From assembly GCA_029256105.1 (NCBI GenBank), contig JAQSYO010000008.1, positions 62,001 through 126,000 of the forward strand: a stretch of DNA of 64,000 bases, read 5' to 3'. Of this stretch, positions 42,116 through 51,414 are shown one piece after another. Source of the DNA: Herbinix sp. (GTDB lineage: Bacteria; Bacillota; Clostridia; Lachnospirales; Lachnospiraceae). Position numbers and translations under genes: made by a program. The notes under the pieces were generated by a model that made no database searches, had not been told where the DNA came from, and worked only from the letters and a program-made list of their open reading frames with translations. The stretch's first letter is position 1. Each line of letters starts with the position of its first letter.

Positions 42116-44449
42116 ATGGAATGGAAGATAAATCCAAACGCGGTAAATCAAGTCTCAAGGGGTACCGTTGTTTATACCGAAGGAGAACCGGTATTTAGTG
42201 TGGCTATGGTAGTTAAGGGTCGGGTACTAATACAGAACGACGGAGCAAAAATAATTGTCGGTTCAGGATCCTTTCTTGGAATTAATGACTTGTATTTGGG
42301 CAAATTCCAAAGCTCCTATTCAGCGTATGATGATTTACTGATCTATGTGTTTGCAGTTAATCGAATCGAGGAATTGGATGTTATTTTATCAACGAATAAG
42401 GACTATCACGGGTTTATGGTAGCTACCTTTTATAAAATAATATATGAATTAGACCAAATCTACCAAGGAATTATAAAAAACAGTTCAAGAATGCAGCTGT
42501 TTTTAACGGAAACTTATAAGAAGTATTTGACGATGGCTTCCCGAAGGGGATATAAAGTAAAATCCTCAGAACGAATTAATAGTCTTAGTACTATCGCCAG
42601 CGATTTAGAACTGTCTATGGATCGTATTAATTATTATATCGAATGTAAAACCCTACCGATGGATGCAGTAAAGTTATTTTATTCCTATGGAAATGCGATT
42701 ACATTATATCAGGTAGAGGATCAAGTAAATGTAGTTAACCAACAGATGGAAGCAATACGCGAAATGGCAGAAGCTTATCTTTCTATGGCGGAGTGTCTGG
42801 TGGATGATACCGATACCTGTCTTTTCCGTATGATTGCTGAGATGTCAATTGATACGGATAATACCGTGGGCAATGATGAACTACTTGATATTATGGATGG
42901 TATTATAGAGGAACTCAATCAGGCGGAAACATTTTCAGAAAGAATGCTAGGCAAGAAGGTAAAGGTAAACCGAAAGAGAATGGAAGAAGTTTATCATATT
43001 CTGCTGACGGATAATAAGGGAAATGATGTAAGCACAGAGACCCTCTTAAAATATTCAAAAGACGCTTCGGAACGTGCTATGGAGGAAATGAAGAATTCCT
43101 TCCAAAAGATATTGGAATATGCCGGAATAGAAGGATCAAAAGCAGAAGAAATAAAGATGACCATGCTTGACTATATCCATATGAAAGACAAGTTTTCTAG
43201 TGAGGACACAGCTAGAGTAATACGAAGAAAATTAGCGGAGTATCATTATGAAATCTACTTGGCGGTATTCTTAAAGGCACAGGAAGAAAAGATCCCCCCA
43301 AGAATAGTGGATATGTTTCTAAAATACGGATTTGCGGATGAAAGACTCCTAACTAAGGAACAGTTGATATCCATCTATTTCCTTGAGGAAGAAGAGCCGA
43401 AGCAAAACCTCTGTAAGATTTATGATATTAAGACTTGGTTAACCTTAATTTATGAAGGTAAGAGGGAGCCATCTAAAAATGAATTTGATTTAGAATATCC
43501 CGAAATGATAAATGGTCTAAAAAAACAAGCAAAACTGACAGAAAAAGAAGCGCAGCTATGGCTGGTTGACTCTCATAAGAAGCTGGAATATGAAATTCAG
43601 AATATGTTTCGGTATAATAACCGAACAACAAATGGACAGATTACGAGCTTTGTTCCTGTTCTGCATAAGGACCAGTGGTCGAATAGTATAGAACGGTTGA
43701 GGGTTACTTCTACTAAGCTTGATGAAGCAGTTGCAGGGATCCTGAGGGTAGATTACTCTGTCTTCGACCGTGAAATTCTCTATGCAAATAAAGAGAAAAA
43801 GATTGTTAAGGAATATATTATTAAGCGGATCTTCCCGGATATCATATTAATGCCAAACGTAGGTAGTAATGGTATCATGTGGCAGGAAATTGCCGGCAAA
43901 CGTAGAGATAGTGCTGCGCGTTTTCTTCTTCCTGCTTTTACAGATGTCAATATTACCTCACTCTTAGTCCGAATCCTCGGAAGATATCGTTGGGAAATAT
44001 GTAGGACCGTAGAGGGGGCAGCATGGAATGATATCAAGCATAAATCACTCACCTCGGAATATTCAGATTATCTACAATTCTATCGTAAAAACAAAGAGCT
44101 TTCGGAGGAAAAGAAGGAGAGAATTAAGCTTCAGATTCAGAAAGGTCGTAGCAGCAGTAGAGAAATATTTGTCCTTGATTACGAGCAATGGATTAATTAT
44201 GAAGCGATTGGTGCAATTAAACTTAACAAACCAGTTAGAGAAATGTTGGCAACCTACTGCCCATTTGCGAAAGAGATAAGAGATCAGATAAAACTCCAAC
44301 CAATGTTTGAGGAAGCGATGGCGAGGTACTATAGAGACAAGCAAAAAAAAGTCCGTGAAATTGAAGGTAGATACCGATTATTACAAAGGGAGCAAATTGA
44401 AATTACTCAGGAGCTAGTAGATACACTTAGATATTATCAAGATATGTAA
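42116..44449 (+). CDS. Large protein with a Crp-like cyclic-nucleotide-binding start
   Basis: The 777-residue protein starts with a cNMP-binding-like beta barrel (residues 5-110: SRGTVVYTEGEPVFSVAMVVKGRVLI, IVGSGSFLGINDLYLG), but lacks the Arg/Ser phosphate-binding cassette of Crp. It then continues with about 650 residues of mostly helical, charged sequence without a recognisable HTH or enzyme motif. I do not know its function. It has no signal peptide or membrane segment. It stands alone between two terminators. The frame opens at a TTG 42101; the ATG 42116 has ggcggtg before it. Confidence 0.75.
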   Translation: MEWKINPNAVNQVSRGTVVYTEGEPVFSVAMVVKGRVLIQNDGAKIIVGSGSFLGINDLYLGKFQSSYSAYDDLLIYVFAVNRIEELDVILSTNKDYHGFMVATFYKIIYELDQIYQGIIKNSSRMQLFLTETYKKYLTMASRRGYKVKSSERINSLSTIASDLELSMDRINYYIECKTLPMDAVKLFYSYGNAITLYQVEDQVNVVNQQMEAIREMAEAYLSMAECLVDDTDTCLFRMIAEMSIDTDNTVGNDELLDIMDGIIEELNQAETFSERMLGKKVKVNRKRMEEVYHILLTDNKGNDVSTETLLKYSKDASERAMEEMKNSFQKILEYAGIEGSKAEEIKMTMLDYIHMKDKFSSEDTARVIRRKLAEYHYEIYLAVFLKAQEEKIPPRIVDMFLKYGFADERLLTKEQLISIYFLEEEEPKQNLCKIYDIKTWLTLIYEGKREPSKNEFDLEYPEMINGLKKQAKLTEKEAQLWLVDSHKKLEYEIQNMFRYNNRTTNGQITSFVPVLHKDQWSNSIERLRVTSTKLDEAVAGILRVDYSVFDREILYANKEKKIVKEYIIKRIFPDIILMPNVGSNGIMWQEIAGKRRDSAARFLLPAFTDVNITSLLVRILGRYRWEICRTVEGAAWNDIKHKSLTSEYSDYLQFYRKNKELSEEKKERIKLQIQKGRSSSREIFVLDYEQWINYEAIGAIKLNKPVREMLATYCPFAKEIRDQIKLQPMFEEAMARYYRDKQKKVREIEGRYRLLQREQIEITQELVDTLRYYQDM

Positions 44450-44490
44450 AAAGAGCTTGTGAAATTGGACATACAATTCGGGACAACATG

Positions 44491-44721
44491 ATGAATAAAC
44501 AAAATATATATAAAAGTATGTGCGATTTAACAGATAAATCGATTGACAAACTGACAGCGTGGACCTATAATGTGAATATGAAAATAAAGAATAAGTATTT
44601 GGACAATATGAGGCTATCTGGAAGTAATACATTGTACACAGTGGAAGAAAACATTGAGGAAACTGAGTGCAATTGTAATGATAATCGGATTTCTCAGGAT
44701 GTAAGCTTACAAAATATATAG
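44491..44721 (+). CDS. Small protein of unknown function
   Basis: A 76-77 residue frame (ATG 44488 or 44491) begins MNKQNIYKSMCDLTDKSIDKL and is polar throughout, with a Cys pair in ETECNCND. The Shine-Dalgarno site is poor (gggacaac). A perfect terminator directly follows the stop, which supports a real gene; otherwise nothing is known. The rest of the 400-base gap around it holds only that terminator and AT-rich DNA. Confidence 0.45.
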   Translation: MNKQNIYKSMCDLTDKSIDKLTAWTYNVNMKIKNKYLDNMRLSGSNTLYTVEENIEETECNCNDNRISQDVSLQNI

Positions 44722-44727
44722 TACTTG

Positions 44728-44769
44728 AAAAGTTGCCCCGAGTGAAGTTTACTTGAGGCAACTTTTTTT
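44728..44769 (+). terminator. Terminator before the orphan ABC ATPase
   Basis: AAAAGTTGCC and its complement GGCAACTTTT, extended by an inner AGT/ACT pairing, precede a run of seven T. Confidence 0.9.
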
Positions 44770-44864
44770 GCCAAAGTTTTATCTTCCAGTGCTTTTTACT
44801 TGTCTAAATAGAGCACAAATGGTAGTATTAGAATAAATTAAATAACAATGTGGAGGTAACATCC

Positions 44865-45581
44865 GTGCTTGAACTTTTAAATGTAAAAAAATATTTTAAA
44901 GATAATAAAGCGGTGGATGGAATCTCTTTTCGTGTAGAAAAAGGGGAAATTCTCGGGTTAATTGGCGCCAATGGAGCAGGAAAGACAACGACAATTTCTA
45001 TGATTGCTACCTTAAGTAAGCCTGACAGTGGTTATATCTATTATGAAGGACAGGATATTGTTAAAAATCCTGCAATTTTAAGAAATAATTTAGGATATAT
45101 CCCACAGGAGATTGCCCTCTACCCAACGTTAAGCGGTTTCGATAATCTGCGCTTTTGGGGAAGAGCTAATCATATTAGAGGCGAAGAACTTAGAGCGAGG
45201 ATTTGCGAGGTTAGCAAGATTATTAACTTGAATGAAAATTACTTAAATAAAAAAGTGAGCAGTTATTCCGGCGGGATGAAGAGACGTTTGAATATAGGAG
45301 CAGCATTGCTTCATAAACCTAGGCTGATTATTATGGATGAGCCCACAGTGGGGCTTGATGTAGAGGCTAGAAATCAGATTTTGGAGACCGTACTAGAGCT
45401 CAGTAAATATGGGGCCGGTATTATCTATGCGGGACATTACTTGGAAGAGATGGAGAAAATTTGCGATAAAATCTGCATGATAAATAGAGGGAAATGTGTT
45501 CTTTTTGGTGAGAAGGACAAACTTTTACAAGGAAAATCAAGCTTGGAACAGTTGTATTTAGAGGTTACTGGGATTAGTTAA
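44865..45581 (+). CDS. ABC transporter ATP-binding protein, orphan
   Basis: The 238-residue protein has Walker A GANGAGKTTT, Q-loop YIPQEIALYPTLSG, signature YSGGMKRRLNIG, Walker B LIIMDEPTVGLD and switch His in YAGHYLEEME. It belongs to the drug/natrium-exporter type (CcmA/NatA). No permease gene is next to it; the following gene is a cytoplasmic TPR/AAA protein. The frame opens at 44850, but ggagg (44852-44856) points to the GTG at 44865. Confidence 0.9.
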   Translation: MLELLNVKKYFKDNKAVDGISFRVEKGEILGLIGANGAGKTTTISMIATLSKPDSGYIYYEGQDIVKNPAILRNNLGYIPQEIALYPTLSGFDNLRFWGRANHIRGEELRARICEVSKIINLNENYLNKKVSSYSGGMKRRLNIGAALLHKPRLIIMDEPTVGLDVEARNQILETVLELSKYGAGIIYAGHYLEEMEKICDKICMINRGKCVLFGEKDKLLQGKSSLEQLYLEVTGIS

Positions 45582-45599
45582 TACAAAGGAGGTTATATC

Positions 45600-47615
45600 A
45601 TGGGAAGTTATGATAACATTGTAAAGATTGAAGAGATGAGAAGAAAAATGGATGATGGTGACGCACAAGCCGCTCAGAAAATTCTTGATACTATGGAATT
45701 AAAGAAAATAAAAAACATGGTAGACCTTAGCCTTATGGCAGAGGTTTATAATGAAAATGAACGATATGAGGAAGCGATTCAGTTGTATTTAAAAATATAT
45801 GAAAAAACGAAGTCAAGAAAATCCTTATTCCAATTAGTAGATATTTCGATTAATAGAAATAATGCAGAAGACGCACAGAATTATCTATTGAAATATCAGA
45901 GCGTTGCGCCAAAGGATTTTTATAAATATGTATTCCGTTATAAGATAGATAAGCTGAAAGGGGAACCCTATGAGCAATTAATTGATACACTTGTAACTTT
46001 AAAGAATACGGAATATACAGAAAAATGGGCATATGAGTTGGCGAAAACCTATTACAAAGCAGGAATGGAAGCAGAATGTATTCGTGAATGTTCCGATATT
46101 ATTCTGTGGTTCGGTGAGGGCATGTTTGTAGAGAAAGCCAAAATGCTTCGCGCCTATTATTCCGGAGAGACTGACAAAGCCAGAATAATGGAAGAATTAA
46201 AACGTAGAACAAGCATATCTAACAGTACATATGAAGTGGAAAATTTATCAGAAGAAGCCGCTTCAAACAATGATAATTTTATCAATGATGATTCCAATGA
46301 TGCCATAATTAACGATACCGAATTAAATGAAGCTGATTTAGACAATGCTGATTTAAACAATACTGATTTAGACAATGCTGATCTAAATGATATTGATATA
46401 AATGATACTGATTTAAACGATACTGACTCAAATAAATATGACGATCAGGGAGAAATAGAGAACCGAGGTTTTTATGATGAATCTTCCTGCGACAATCAGG
46501 CGGCTATTTATACTTCACCGGATTATATAGTAGAGGAGGAAGTGACAGAGTTTGAATTTGGGTTAAAAAAAGATGTTCAGGATATTCTAACAGAGGGTTG
46601 GGAAGAAGAGCAACAATATGAAGAAGTGGATACGCTCGAAGAAGGTTACCGTAAGGATGAAAAGGATACTTTCAAAGAGGGTTATCGTAAGGATGAAGAG
46701 TCTGTATTATCAAAGATAGTGAAGGAAGAGAGCCCTAACATGGAGCCGGTTTTATCTGAGAGCGAACTTGCTGAGCAGGAGGTTGAGGAAACAATTTATA
46801 AGCTATTGGAAGAAGAGGATATGGACGAAGAGGATAAGAAATTAAGCCAGATAGCGGATGAATTTAAGATTAACCCGGATGAGATATTTGGTAACTTCCT
46901 TCATATATCGTCAGTAAAGAAGCAATTGGTAAAAGGCCTGGAGGGTATAATAGATGATCATAAGAAAACAGTATATATGATTATAACAGGTACGGTGGGT
47001 TCCGGTAAGACTACTCTTGCAAAGGATATAACCTTATTTCTTAATAAATCCGGTAAACTCAAATCTTCTAAAATAGCAAAGATTAAGGCAGATAAATTAA
47101 ACACTATTGATGTTATGTCAAAAAAAGAAACACTAAAGGATTGTTGCGTAGTAGTGGAGAATGCGAGTGAACTAAAACGTAAAACCATAGACAGCCTGTT
47201 AGAATTATCTCAGGATCTACAAGGTGATATTGCTATCATCTTTGAAGAAAATAAGAAAAATATGAATAAACTTTTCCGGGAATGCCCTAAACTAATGGAT
47301 TTATTTAAGAACAGGATTCATCTACCACAATATACGCAAGAAGATCTTGTAGGGTTTGCATATGCGAGTTTAAAACAGCAGGATTATCATTTGAGTCCGA
47401 AAGCAGAATCCATCCTGCAAAATAAAATCAACCAAATAGTGAAGCAATCCGAGCCGCCTAGGCATTTGGAACAGATTTATAGTTTGATACTTTCTGCAAT
47501 GAATGCGGCTGATATCAGGATGGGCAAGCAATTATCAAAGCTTGCAACTTCGGGTCGCTTAAAAGAAGTAGAAACCCTTTCCATTCTTCCGGAAGACTTT
47601 TCATTTAAACTTTAA
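45600..47615 (+). CDS. TPR protein with pentapeptide-like stretch and AAA-type ATPase end
   Basis: The 671-residue protein has three parts. Residues 1-200 are TPR-like (ERYEEAIQLYLKIYEK, NAEDAQNYLLKYQ). Residues 215-430 are acidic, disordered, and include seven A/T-D-L-x-x pentads (about 245-278). Residues 440-660 are an AAA-like ATPase: HKKTVYMIITGTVGSGKTTLA with Walker A at about 462-470, CCVVVENASEL as Walker B-like strand without the usual Asp-Glu, then FRECPKLMDLFKNRI and a helical lid. It resembles the CbxX/FliF-type 'stage V K-like' AAA modules. Function is unknown. It ends 11 bases inside the convergent neighbour. Confidence 0.75.
   Translation: MGSYDNIVKIEEMRRKMDDGDAQAAQKILDTMELKKIKNMVDLSLMAEVYNENERYEEAIQLYLKIYEKTKSRKSLFQLVDISINRNNAEDAQNYLLKYQSVAPKDFYKYVFRYKIDKLKGEPYEQLIDTLVTLKNTEYTEKWAYELAKTYYKAGMEAECIRECSDIILWFGEGMFVEKAKMLRAYYSGETDKARIMEELKRRTSISNSTYEVENLSEEAASNNDNFINDDSNDAIINDTELNEADLDNADLNNTDLDNADLNDIDINDTDLNDTDSNKYDDQGEIENRGFYDESSCDNQAAIYTSPDYIVEEEVTEFEFGLKKDVQDILTEGWEEEQQYEEVDTLEEGYRKDEKDTFKEGYRKDEESVLSKIVKEESPNMEPVLSESELAEQEVEETIYKLLEEEDMDEEDKKLSQIADEFKINPDEIFGNFLHISSVKKQLVKGLEGIIDDHKKTVYMIITGTVGSGKTTLAKDITLFLNKSGKLKSSKIAKIKADKLNTIDVMSKKETLKDCCVVVENASELKRKTIDSLLELSQDLQGDIAIIFEENKKNMNKLFRECPKLMDLFKNRIHLPQYTQEDLVGFAYASLKQQDYHLSPKAESILQNKINQIVKQSEPPRHLEQIYSLILSAMNAADIRMGKQLSKLATSGRLKEVETLSILPEDFSFKL
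46332..46433 (+). repeat. 15-bp coding repeats (pentapeptide-type, ADLxx)
   Basis: Seven units of GCTGATTTAGACAAT type encode ADLDN, ADLNN, TDLDN, ADLND, IDIND, TDLND and TDSN. The A(D/N)Lxx pattern is that of pentapeptide repeats, but seven units make less than two coils of a beta-helix. Confidence 0.85.
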
Positions 47616-47946
47616 ATTGTATCGTAATCTCGTTTGGCAGTTTCTGCCCACGCTTCGATTTTACATTCGTAGTAACATGTAACAGGTAGGATTCGTTTTT
47701 TGCATAAGGAGCTAAGGGTGCAATCTCAATACAGTTGCTCACTGTGTCGTAACGTATGTTTGTTGGCAAGGGTGTCAGGTTCATTGAGGTAACATACAAA
47801 TTGCGGTTATTAACGGTGGAAGGATTGAGCGGAGCGGTAAATTTAATCCTCCAAACAAAGTTGCCTGTTTTAAATTTTAAACTCTGCTTTACGCGGTTTT
47901 TTAAACTGCCTTCAACAGATTCAATAATTATAAAATTGGAAGCCAT
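47605..47946 (-). CDS. Small Ig-like (Big_5-type) protein
   Basis: The 113-residue protein reads as a single beta-sandwich: LKFKTGNFVWRIKFTAPLNPSTVNNRNLYVTS, YDTVSNCIEIAPLAPYAKNESYLLHVTTNVKSKRGQKLPNEITIQF. This is the SbsA/Big_5 Ig-like pattern (F-x-x-P-hydrophobic-x-x-x-T-V-x-x-x-N). It has no signal peptide, which is odd for this usually surface domain. aaggag on the - strand precedes the ATG at 47946; the frame itself opens at 47955. It overlaps the end of the upstream convergent gene by 11 bases. Confidence 0.75.
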   Translation of the reverse strand: MASNFIIIESVEGSLKNRVKQSLKFKTGNFVWRIKFTAPLNPSTVNNRNLYVTSMNLTPLPTNIRYDTVSNCIEIAPLAPYAKNESYLLHVTTNVKSKRGQKLPNEITIQFKV

Positions 47947-48462
47947 ATTTATCATCTCCTTCTGAAGAATAATCGTTACATGAAACTAAAAGAATTTCTT
48001 GCATAGATTAATCTATAATACGCCTTTGCTTATACGAATATTATAGCATAATTAACTGAAACTTCAACTAAATCGATTGAAGTTCAATTTTTCTTATTGA
48101 TTACATAAAAAATTTTAGTTTTATTATCATTTGGATGGCAAATTGAAGCTTATTTTCCTAAATTAAATTAAACATTAGTACGAATATAAAAACGCAGGTT
48201 ACTTAAAATAGTAGTATATCAAATGTAATATAATTGGAAAATAACTAATTGAAGAATGAGGCTGAAAAGGAGACGTGATAGGTAAATGCTGGATGGTAAA
48301 TGCTTATAGGAAAATACAGAACTGGGAAATTCTTAAAAAACAATTTACAAAACACCACTTTGTGGTATAATCAAAGTGGCTATAAATATTATACAAATAA
48401 TTAACTAGTTTTATATGCAAATTTAACAAACTTATGTTCGATAAAACTGATAGAGGTGTGCA
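47947..48462. other. Intergenic region before murA
   Basis: The 516 bases have no convincing gene. A small hairpin ACTTCAA/TTGAAGT followed by TCAATTTTT lies at about 48060-48092 and could stop + strand transcripts. The murA promoter is at 48344-48371. A gene on either strand in the rest is not supported. Confidence 0.55.
48344..48371 (+). promoter_or_regulatory. murA promoter with an overlapping inverted repeat
   Basis: TTTACA (48344-48349) and a consensus TATAAT (48366-48371) are 16 bases apart. An inverted repeat CCACTTTG/CAAAGTGG (about 48356-48379) straddles the -10 element and could be an operator. Confidence 0.7.
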
Positions 48463-49761
48463 ATGGAGCAATATATTATAAAAGGTGGAAAACCACTGGT
48501 AGGAGAAGTTACAATAAGTGGTTATAAGAACGCAGCACTTGGGATTATAGCTGCAGCAATAATGACTGACGAAACGGTTAAGATTGAGAACGTTCCCGAT
48601 GTAAAAGATATTGAAGTATTATTACAGGCGATTGAAGACATTGGTGCTAAAGTTGATCGTATCAACAAAAGTACAGTTAAGATAAACGGAAGTAAAATTA
48701 ATACGGTTAATGTTGATTTTGATTATGTAAGAAAAATTCGTGCATCTTATTATTTAGTTGGTGCATTACTTGGAAAATATAAAAGTGCACAGGTTGCTTT
48801 ACCGGGTGGCTGTAATATTGGCAGCAGACCAATAGACCAGCATATTAAAGGTTTCGAGGCACTAGGTTCATCCGTAAAGATTGAGCATGGTCTAATTTGT
48901 GCGAAAGCGGAGCAGCTGACCGGAGGGCATATTTATTTTGATGGTGCGAGTGTTGGTGCAACGATTAATACAATGTTGGCAGCTTGTCTGGCAGATGGTT
49001 TAACGATTCTTGAAAACTCAGCTAAGGAGCCTCATGTTGTAGATGTCGCTAACTTTTTAAATAGTATGGGTGCGAATATAAAAGGTGCAGGTACGGATGT
49101 TATTCGTATTAAAGGTGTACCGAAGCTTCATGGAAGTGAATATTCCATCATTCCTGATCAGATTGAGGCAGGAACATTTATGTTTGCTGCTGCTGCTTCC
49201 AAGGGAGATATATTAATAAAGAATGTAATTCCCAAGCATTTAGAAGCATTTACTGCAAAGCTTTTAGAAATTGGAGCGCAGGTAGAAGAATTCGACGATG
49301 CGGTTCGGGTAAAAGCGAATGGAAAATTAGGTAATTCACATGTTAAAACTTTGGTTTATCCGGGCTTTTTAACAGATATGCAGCCTCAGATGACAACTCT
49401 TTTAGCGATATCGAAGGGAACTAGTATTGTAACAGAAAGTATATTTGAAAACCGTTTTAAATATGTAGATGAACTATCCCGCATGGGGGCTTCCATAAAA
49501 GTTGAGAGTAATACTGCGATTATCGATGGTGTTGATAAGCTTACTGGAGCAGTAGTGTGTGCACCTGATCTTCGTGCCGGAGCGGCGCTTGTTATTGCTG
49601 GATTGATGGCAGAAGGTTTTACCATCGTCGAAAATGTTGAATTTATTGAACGGGGCTATGAAAAATTTGAATATAAGATGCAACAATTAGGTGCTGAGAT
49701 TGCAAAGATTGATTCAGAAGATTTAAAAGCAATCAAAAAGTTTAAGCTTAAGGTTAGTTAA
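48463..49761 (+). CDS. murA: UDP-N-acetylglucosamine 1-carboxyvinyltransferase
   Basis: The 432-residue protein has [14 protein letters not shown] near the start (Lys22-Asn23 region), the catalytic Cys117 in [39 protein letters not shown] and [11 protein letters not shown] (catalytic Asp region). It adds enolpyruvate to UDP-GlcNAc, the first step of peptidoglycan synthesis, and is sensitive to fosfomycin since the Cys is kept. Firmicutes often have two copies; which of the two this is cannot be told. Confidence 0.95.
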   Translation: MEQYIIKGGKPLVGEVTISGYKNAALGIIAAAIMTDETVKIENVPDVKDIEVLLQAIEDIGAKVDRINKSTVKINGSKINTVNVDFDYVRKIRASYYLVGALLGKYKSAQVALPGGCNIGSRPIDQHIKGFEALGSSVKIEHGLICAKAEQLTGGHIYFDGASVGATINTMLAACLADGLTILENSAKEPHVVDVANFLNSMGANIKGAGTDVIRIKGVPKLHGSEYSIIPDQIEAGTFMFAAAASKGDILIKNVIPKHLEAFTAKLLEIGAQVEEFDDAVRVKANGKLGNSHVKTLVYPGFLTDMQPQMTTLLAISKGTSIVTESIFENRFKYVDELSRMGASIKVESNTAIIDGVDKLTGAVVCAPDLRAGAALVIAGLMAEGFTIVENVEFIERGYEKFEYKMQQLGAEIAKIDSEDLKAIKKFKLKVS

Positions 49762-49789
49762 TTATATTATAAAATCGAAAATTAAAATT

Positions 49790-49817
49790 GAGCTGTTGCA
49801 ATGCAACAGCTCTTATT
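49790..49817. terminator. Terminator between murA and the HD-GYP gene
   Basis: A perfect 11-bp stem (GAGCTGTTGCA with complement) and 1-base loop are followed by TTATTATAT; T-rich sequence also flanks it on the other strand, so it may serve both convergent genes. Confidence 0.88.
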
Positions 49818-49881
49818 ATATTTGAAGAATATAAAATTATTAATTCGTTAAAAAGAAATTGTTTATTGCTTTATGGATATA

Positions 49882-50961
49882 CTATACGAGGGAAACGATA
49901 TGAAGATCTCTTTGTTTCGTGAGATCAATATATTGATCGCCGGTCCGAATGACAGGTCTCGACAATTCCAATTTATTAATAAATATAATTTCACCAATGA
50001 TATCATTGCTCAATTTGACACTATAATGAATATAGGTCTGAACAATTCCCTCTAAAAAGGTGAGAATATATTTGGTATCATATTTTGAGTAGCCTTCAGC
50101 TTCAAAAACAGAAACCACCTCAAAGGGACACAACGGGCCACGATATACTCTCGCACAGGTCATGGCATCATATACATCTGCGATTGCCACCAGCTTTGCA
50201 AAGGAATCAATCTGTTCACTATAAAATCCATAGGGATATCCGCTTCCGTCACAACGTTCATGATGCATTAACGCGGCATGTTTAATTCTCGGATCAATAT
50301 TTTTGGTTTTTAAAAGATTGTAACCACGGATGGTATGGGTTTTTATAGTAGAAAATTCCTCGTCAGTAAGTCTAGACGGTTTCGTTATGATTTGGGAGGG
50401 TATCAATAACTTCCCAATATCATGAAGTAAGCCACATAAAGTGATGACTTCTAAATCTTCCGGTGTAAAATGTAGCCATTTACCAATAATGTTACTGATC
50501 AAAGCAACGTTTAAGCAATGAACATAGGTAATGTCATCATATTGTCTCATGCAATGAAGCATATTGAATAAATCTATGTTTGAATCACAAGAGTATAGTA
50601 TCTTACTAACATCGGAAAGTAGCTGATCGGTATCAATTTCTTTTTGCTCCATAATAACAGGATCTAAAGAATTTTTTAAGACGTCCACAGTGCTTTTATA
50701 TGCCATGTGAAATCTTCGAAAGGATTCACTTTTTTTGATTTTATCATAATATGTATTATTAACAAGCAATTCTTCAGAATTAATAGATGCAATATCATAT
50801 ATAGTCAGATTAGTGATAGAATAAAATTCCAATCGGGTGATGATTTTATCAGTTAAGGTAGTATCCTTTGCAATAACAAGATGATTGTTTTTGGTATAAA
50901 CATCAATAGCTACAATCATACCTGGCAAGGCTTGAGAAACTAATATTTTTAGAATGTTCAT
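49882..50961 (-). CDS. HD-GYP domain protein, probable c-di-GMP phosphodiesterase
   Basis: The 359-residue protein has an N-terminal part of about 135 residues of the type found before many HD-GYP domains (LPGMIVAIDVYTKNNHLVIAKD) and an HD-GYP domain with HDIGK (180-184), HHERCDGSGYPYGF (233-246) and IADVYDAMT. All metal ligands and the GYP are kept, so c-di-GMP hydrolysis is likely. It could balance the GGDEF protein at 17.8 kb. The frame opens at 51015; no start has a good Shine-Dalgarno site, so the family start MNILKILVSQ was chosen. Confidence 0.88.
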   Translation of the reverse strand: MNILKILVSQALPGMIVAIDVYTKNNHLVIAKDTTLTDKIITRLEFYSITNLTIYDIASINSEELLVNNTYYDKIKKSESFRRFHMAYKSTVDVLKNSLDPVIMEQKEIDTDQLLSDVSKILYSCDSNIDLFNMLHCMRQYDDITYVHCLNVALISNIIGKWLHFTPEDLEVITLCGLLHDIGKLLIPSQIITKPSRLTDEEFSTIKTHTIRGYNLLKTKNIDPRIKHAALMHHERCDGSGYPYGFYSEQIDSFAKLVAIADVYDAMTCARVYRGPLCPFEVVSVFEAEGYSKYDTKYILTFLEGIVQTYIHYSVKLSNDIIGEIIFINKLELSRPVIRTGDQYIDLTKQRDLHIVSLV

Positions 50962-51155
50962 AATAATCACGCTGTCCGTATTATGGATACAGGGCTCCTT
51001 TCGTGGATGCATCAAACAAGTAATTATTTCAAGCCATTATTTCAATCGTATTTAAGTATAGGTAATATTTGTCGAAAAGTCAATCATATTGTAGAAAAAC
51101 ATCCACTATTTGAAGTATTACGATAAATAGAAAAACAATAAGCAGAAAAAATTGC

Positions 51156-51184
51156 TTGACGAACTTGAAATTTCGTTATATTCT
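51156..51184 (+). promoter_or_regulatory. metK promoter
   Basis: TTGACG (51156-51161) and TATTCT (51179-51184) are spaced by 17 bases; an alternative TATATT at 51177 gives 15. It lies about 45 bases before the SAM riboswitch. Confidence 0.6.
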
Positions 51185-51227
51185 TATTTATAAAGAATGC
51201 AACAAATAATTTCATAATTTTACATTT

Positions 51228-51323
51228 CTCTTATTCAGAGTGACGGAGAGTAAGGCTCTATGAAGTCACGGCAACCCCATTAAAGGAAGGTGCCAACCTG
51301 AGCGAGTAATCGAACAATAAGAG
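51228..51323 (+). promoter_or_regulatory. SAM-I (S-box) riboswitch
   Basis: P1 arms CTCTTAT (51228-51234) and AATAAGAG (51316-51323), the AGAGTGACGGAG start, ACGGCAACCCC and GGTGCCAACCTGAGCGA are the S-box core in the right order. SAM binding is expected to allow the terminator at 51346 and lower metK expression. Confidence 0.95.
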
Positions 51324-51345
51324 GATTTGATTAACTTAAGGTATC

Positions 51346-51373
51346 AAGTCCGCATATTGCGGGCTTATTTTTG
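51346..51373 (+). terminator. Expression-platform terminator of the SAM riboswitch
   Basis: AAGTCCGCA pairs with TGCGGGCTT (one T-G pair) over a 3-base loop, followed by ATTTTTGTTT. Confidence 0.9.
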
Positions 51374-51414
51374 TTTAAAATGGACGTACTAGAGTACGTA
51401 GATGGAGGTTTATT

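Noticed and set aside
44414..44761. 115-residue - strand frame
   Set aside because: It covers a terminator and the + strand small ORF; no ribosome site or family match.
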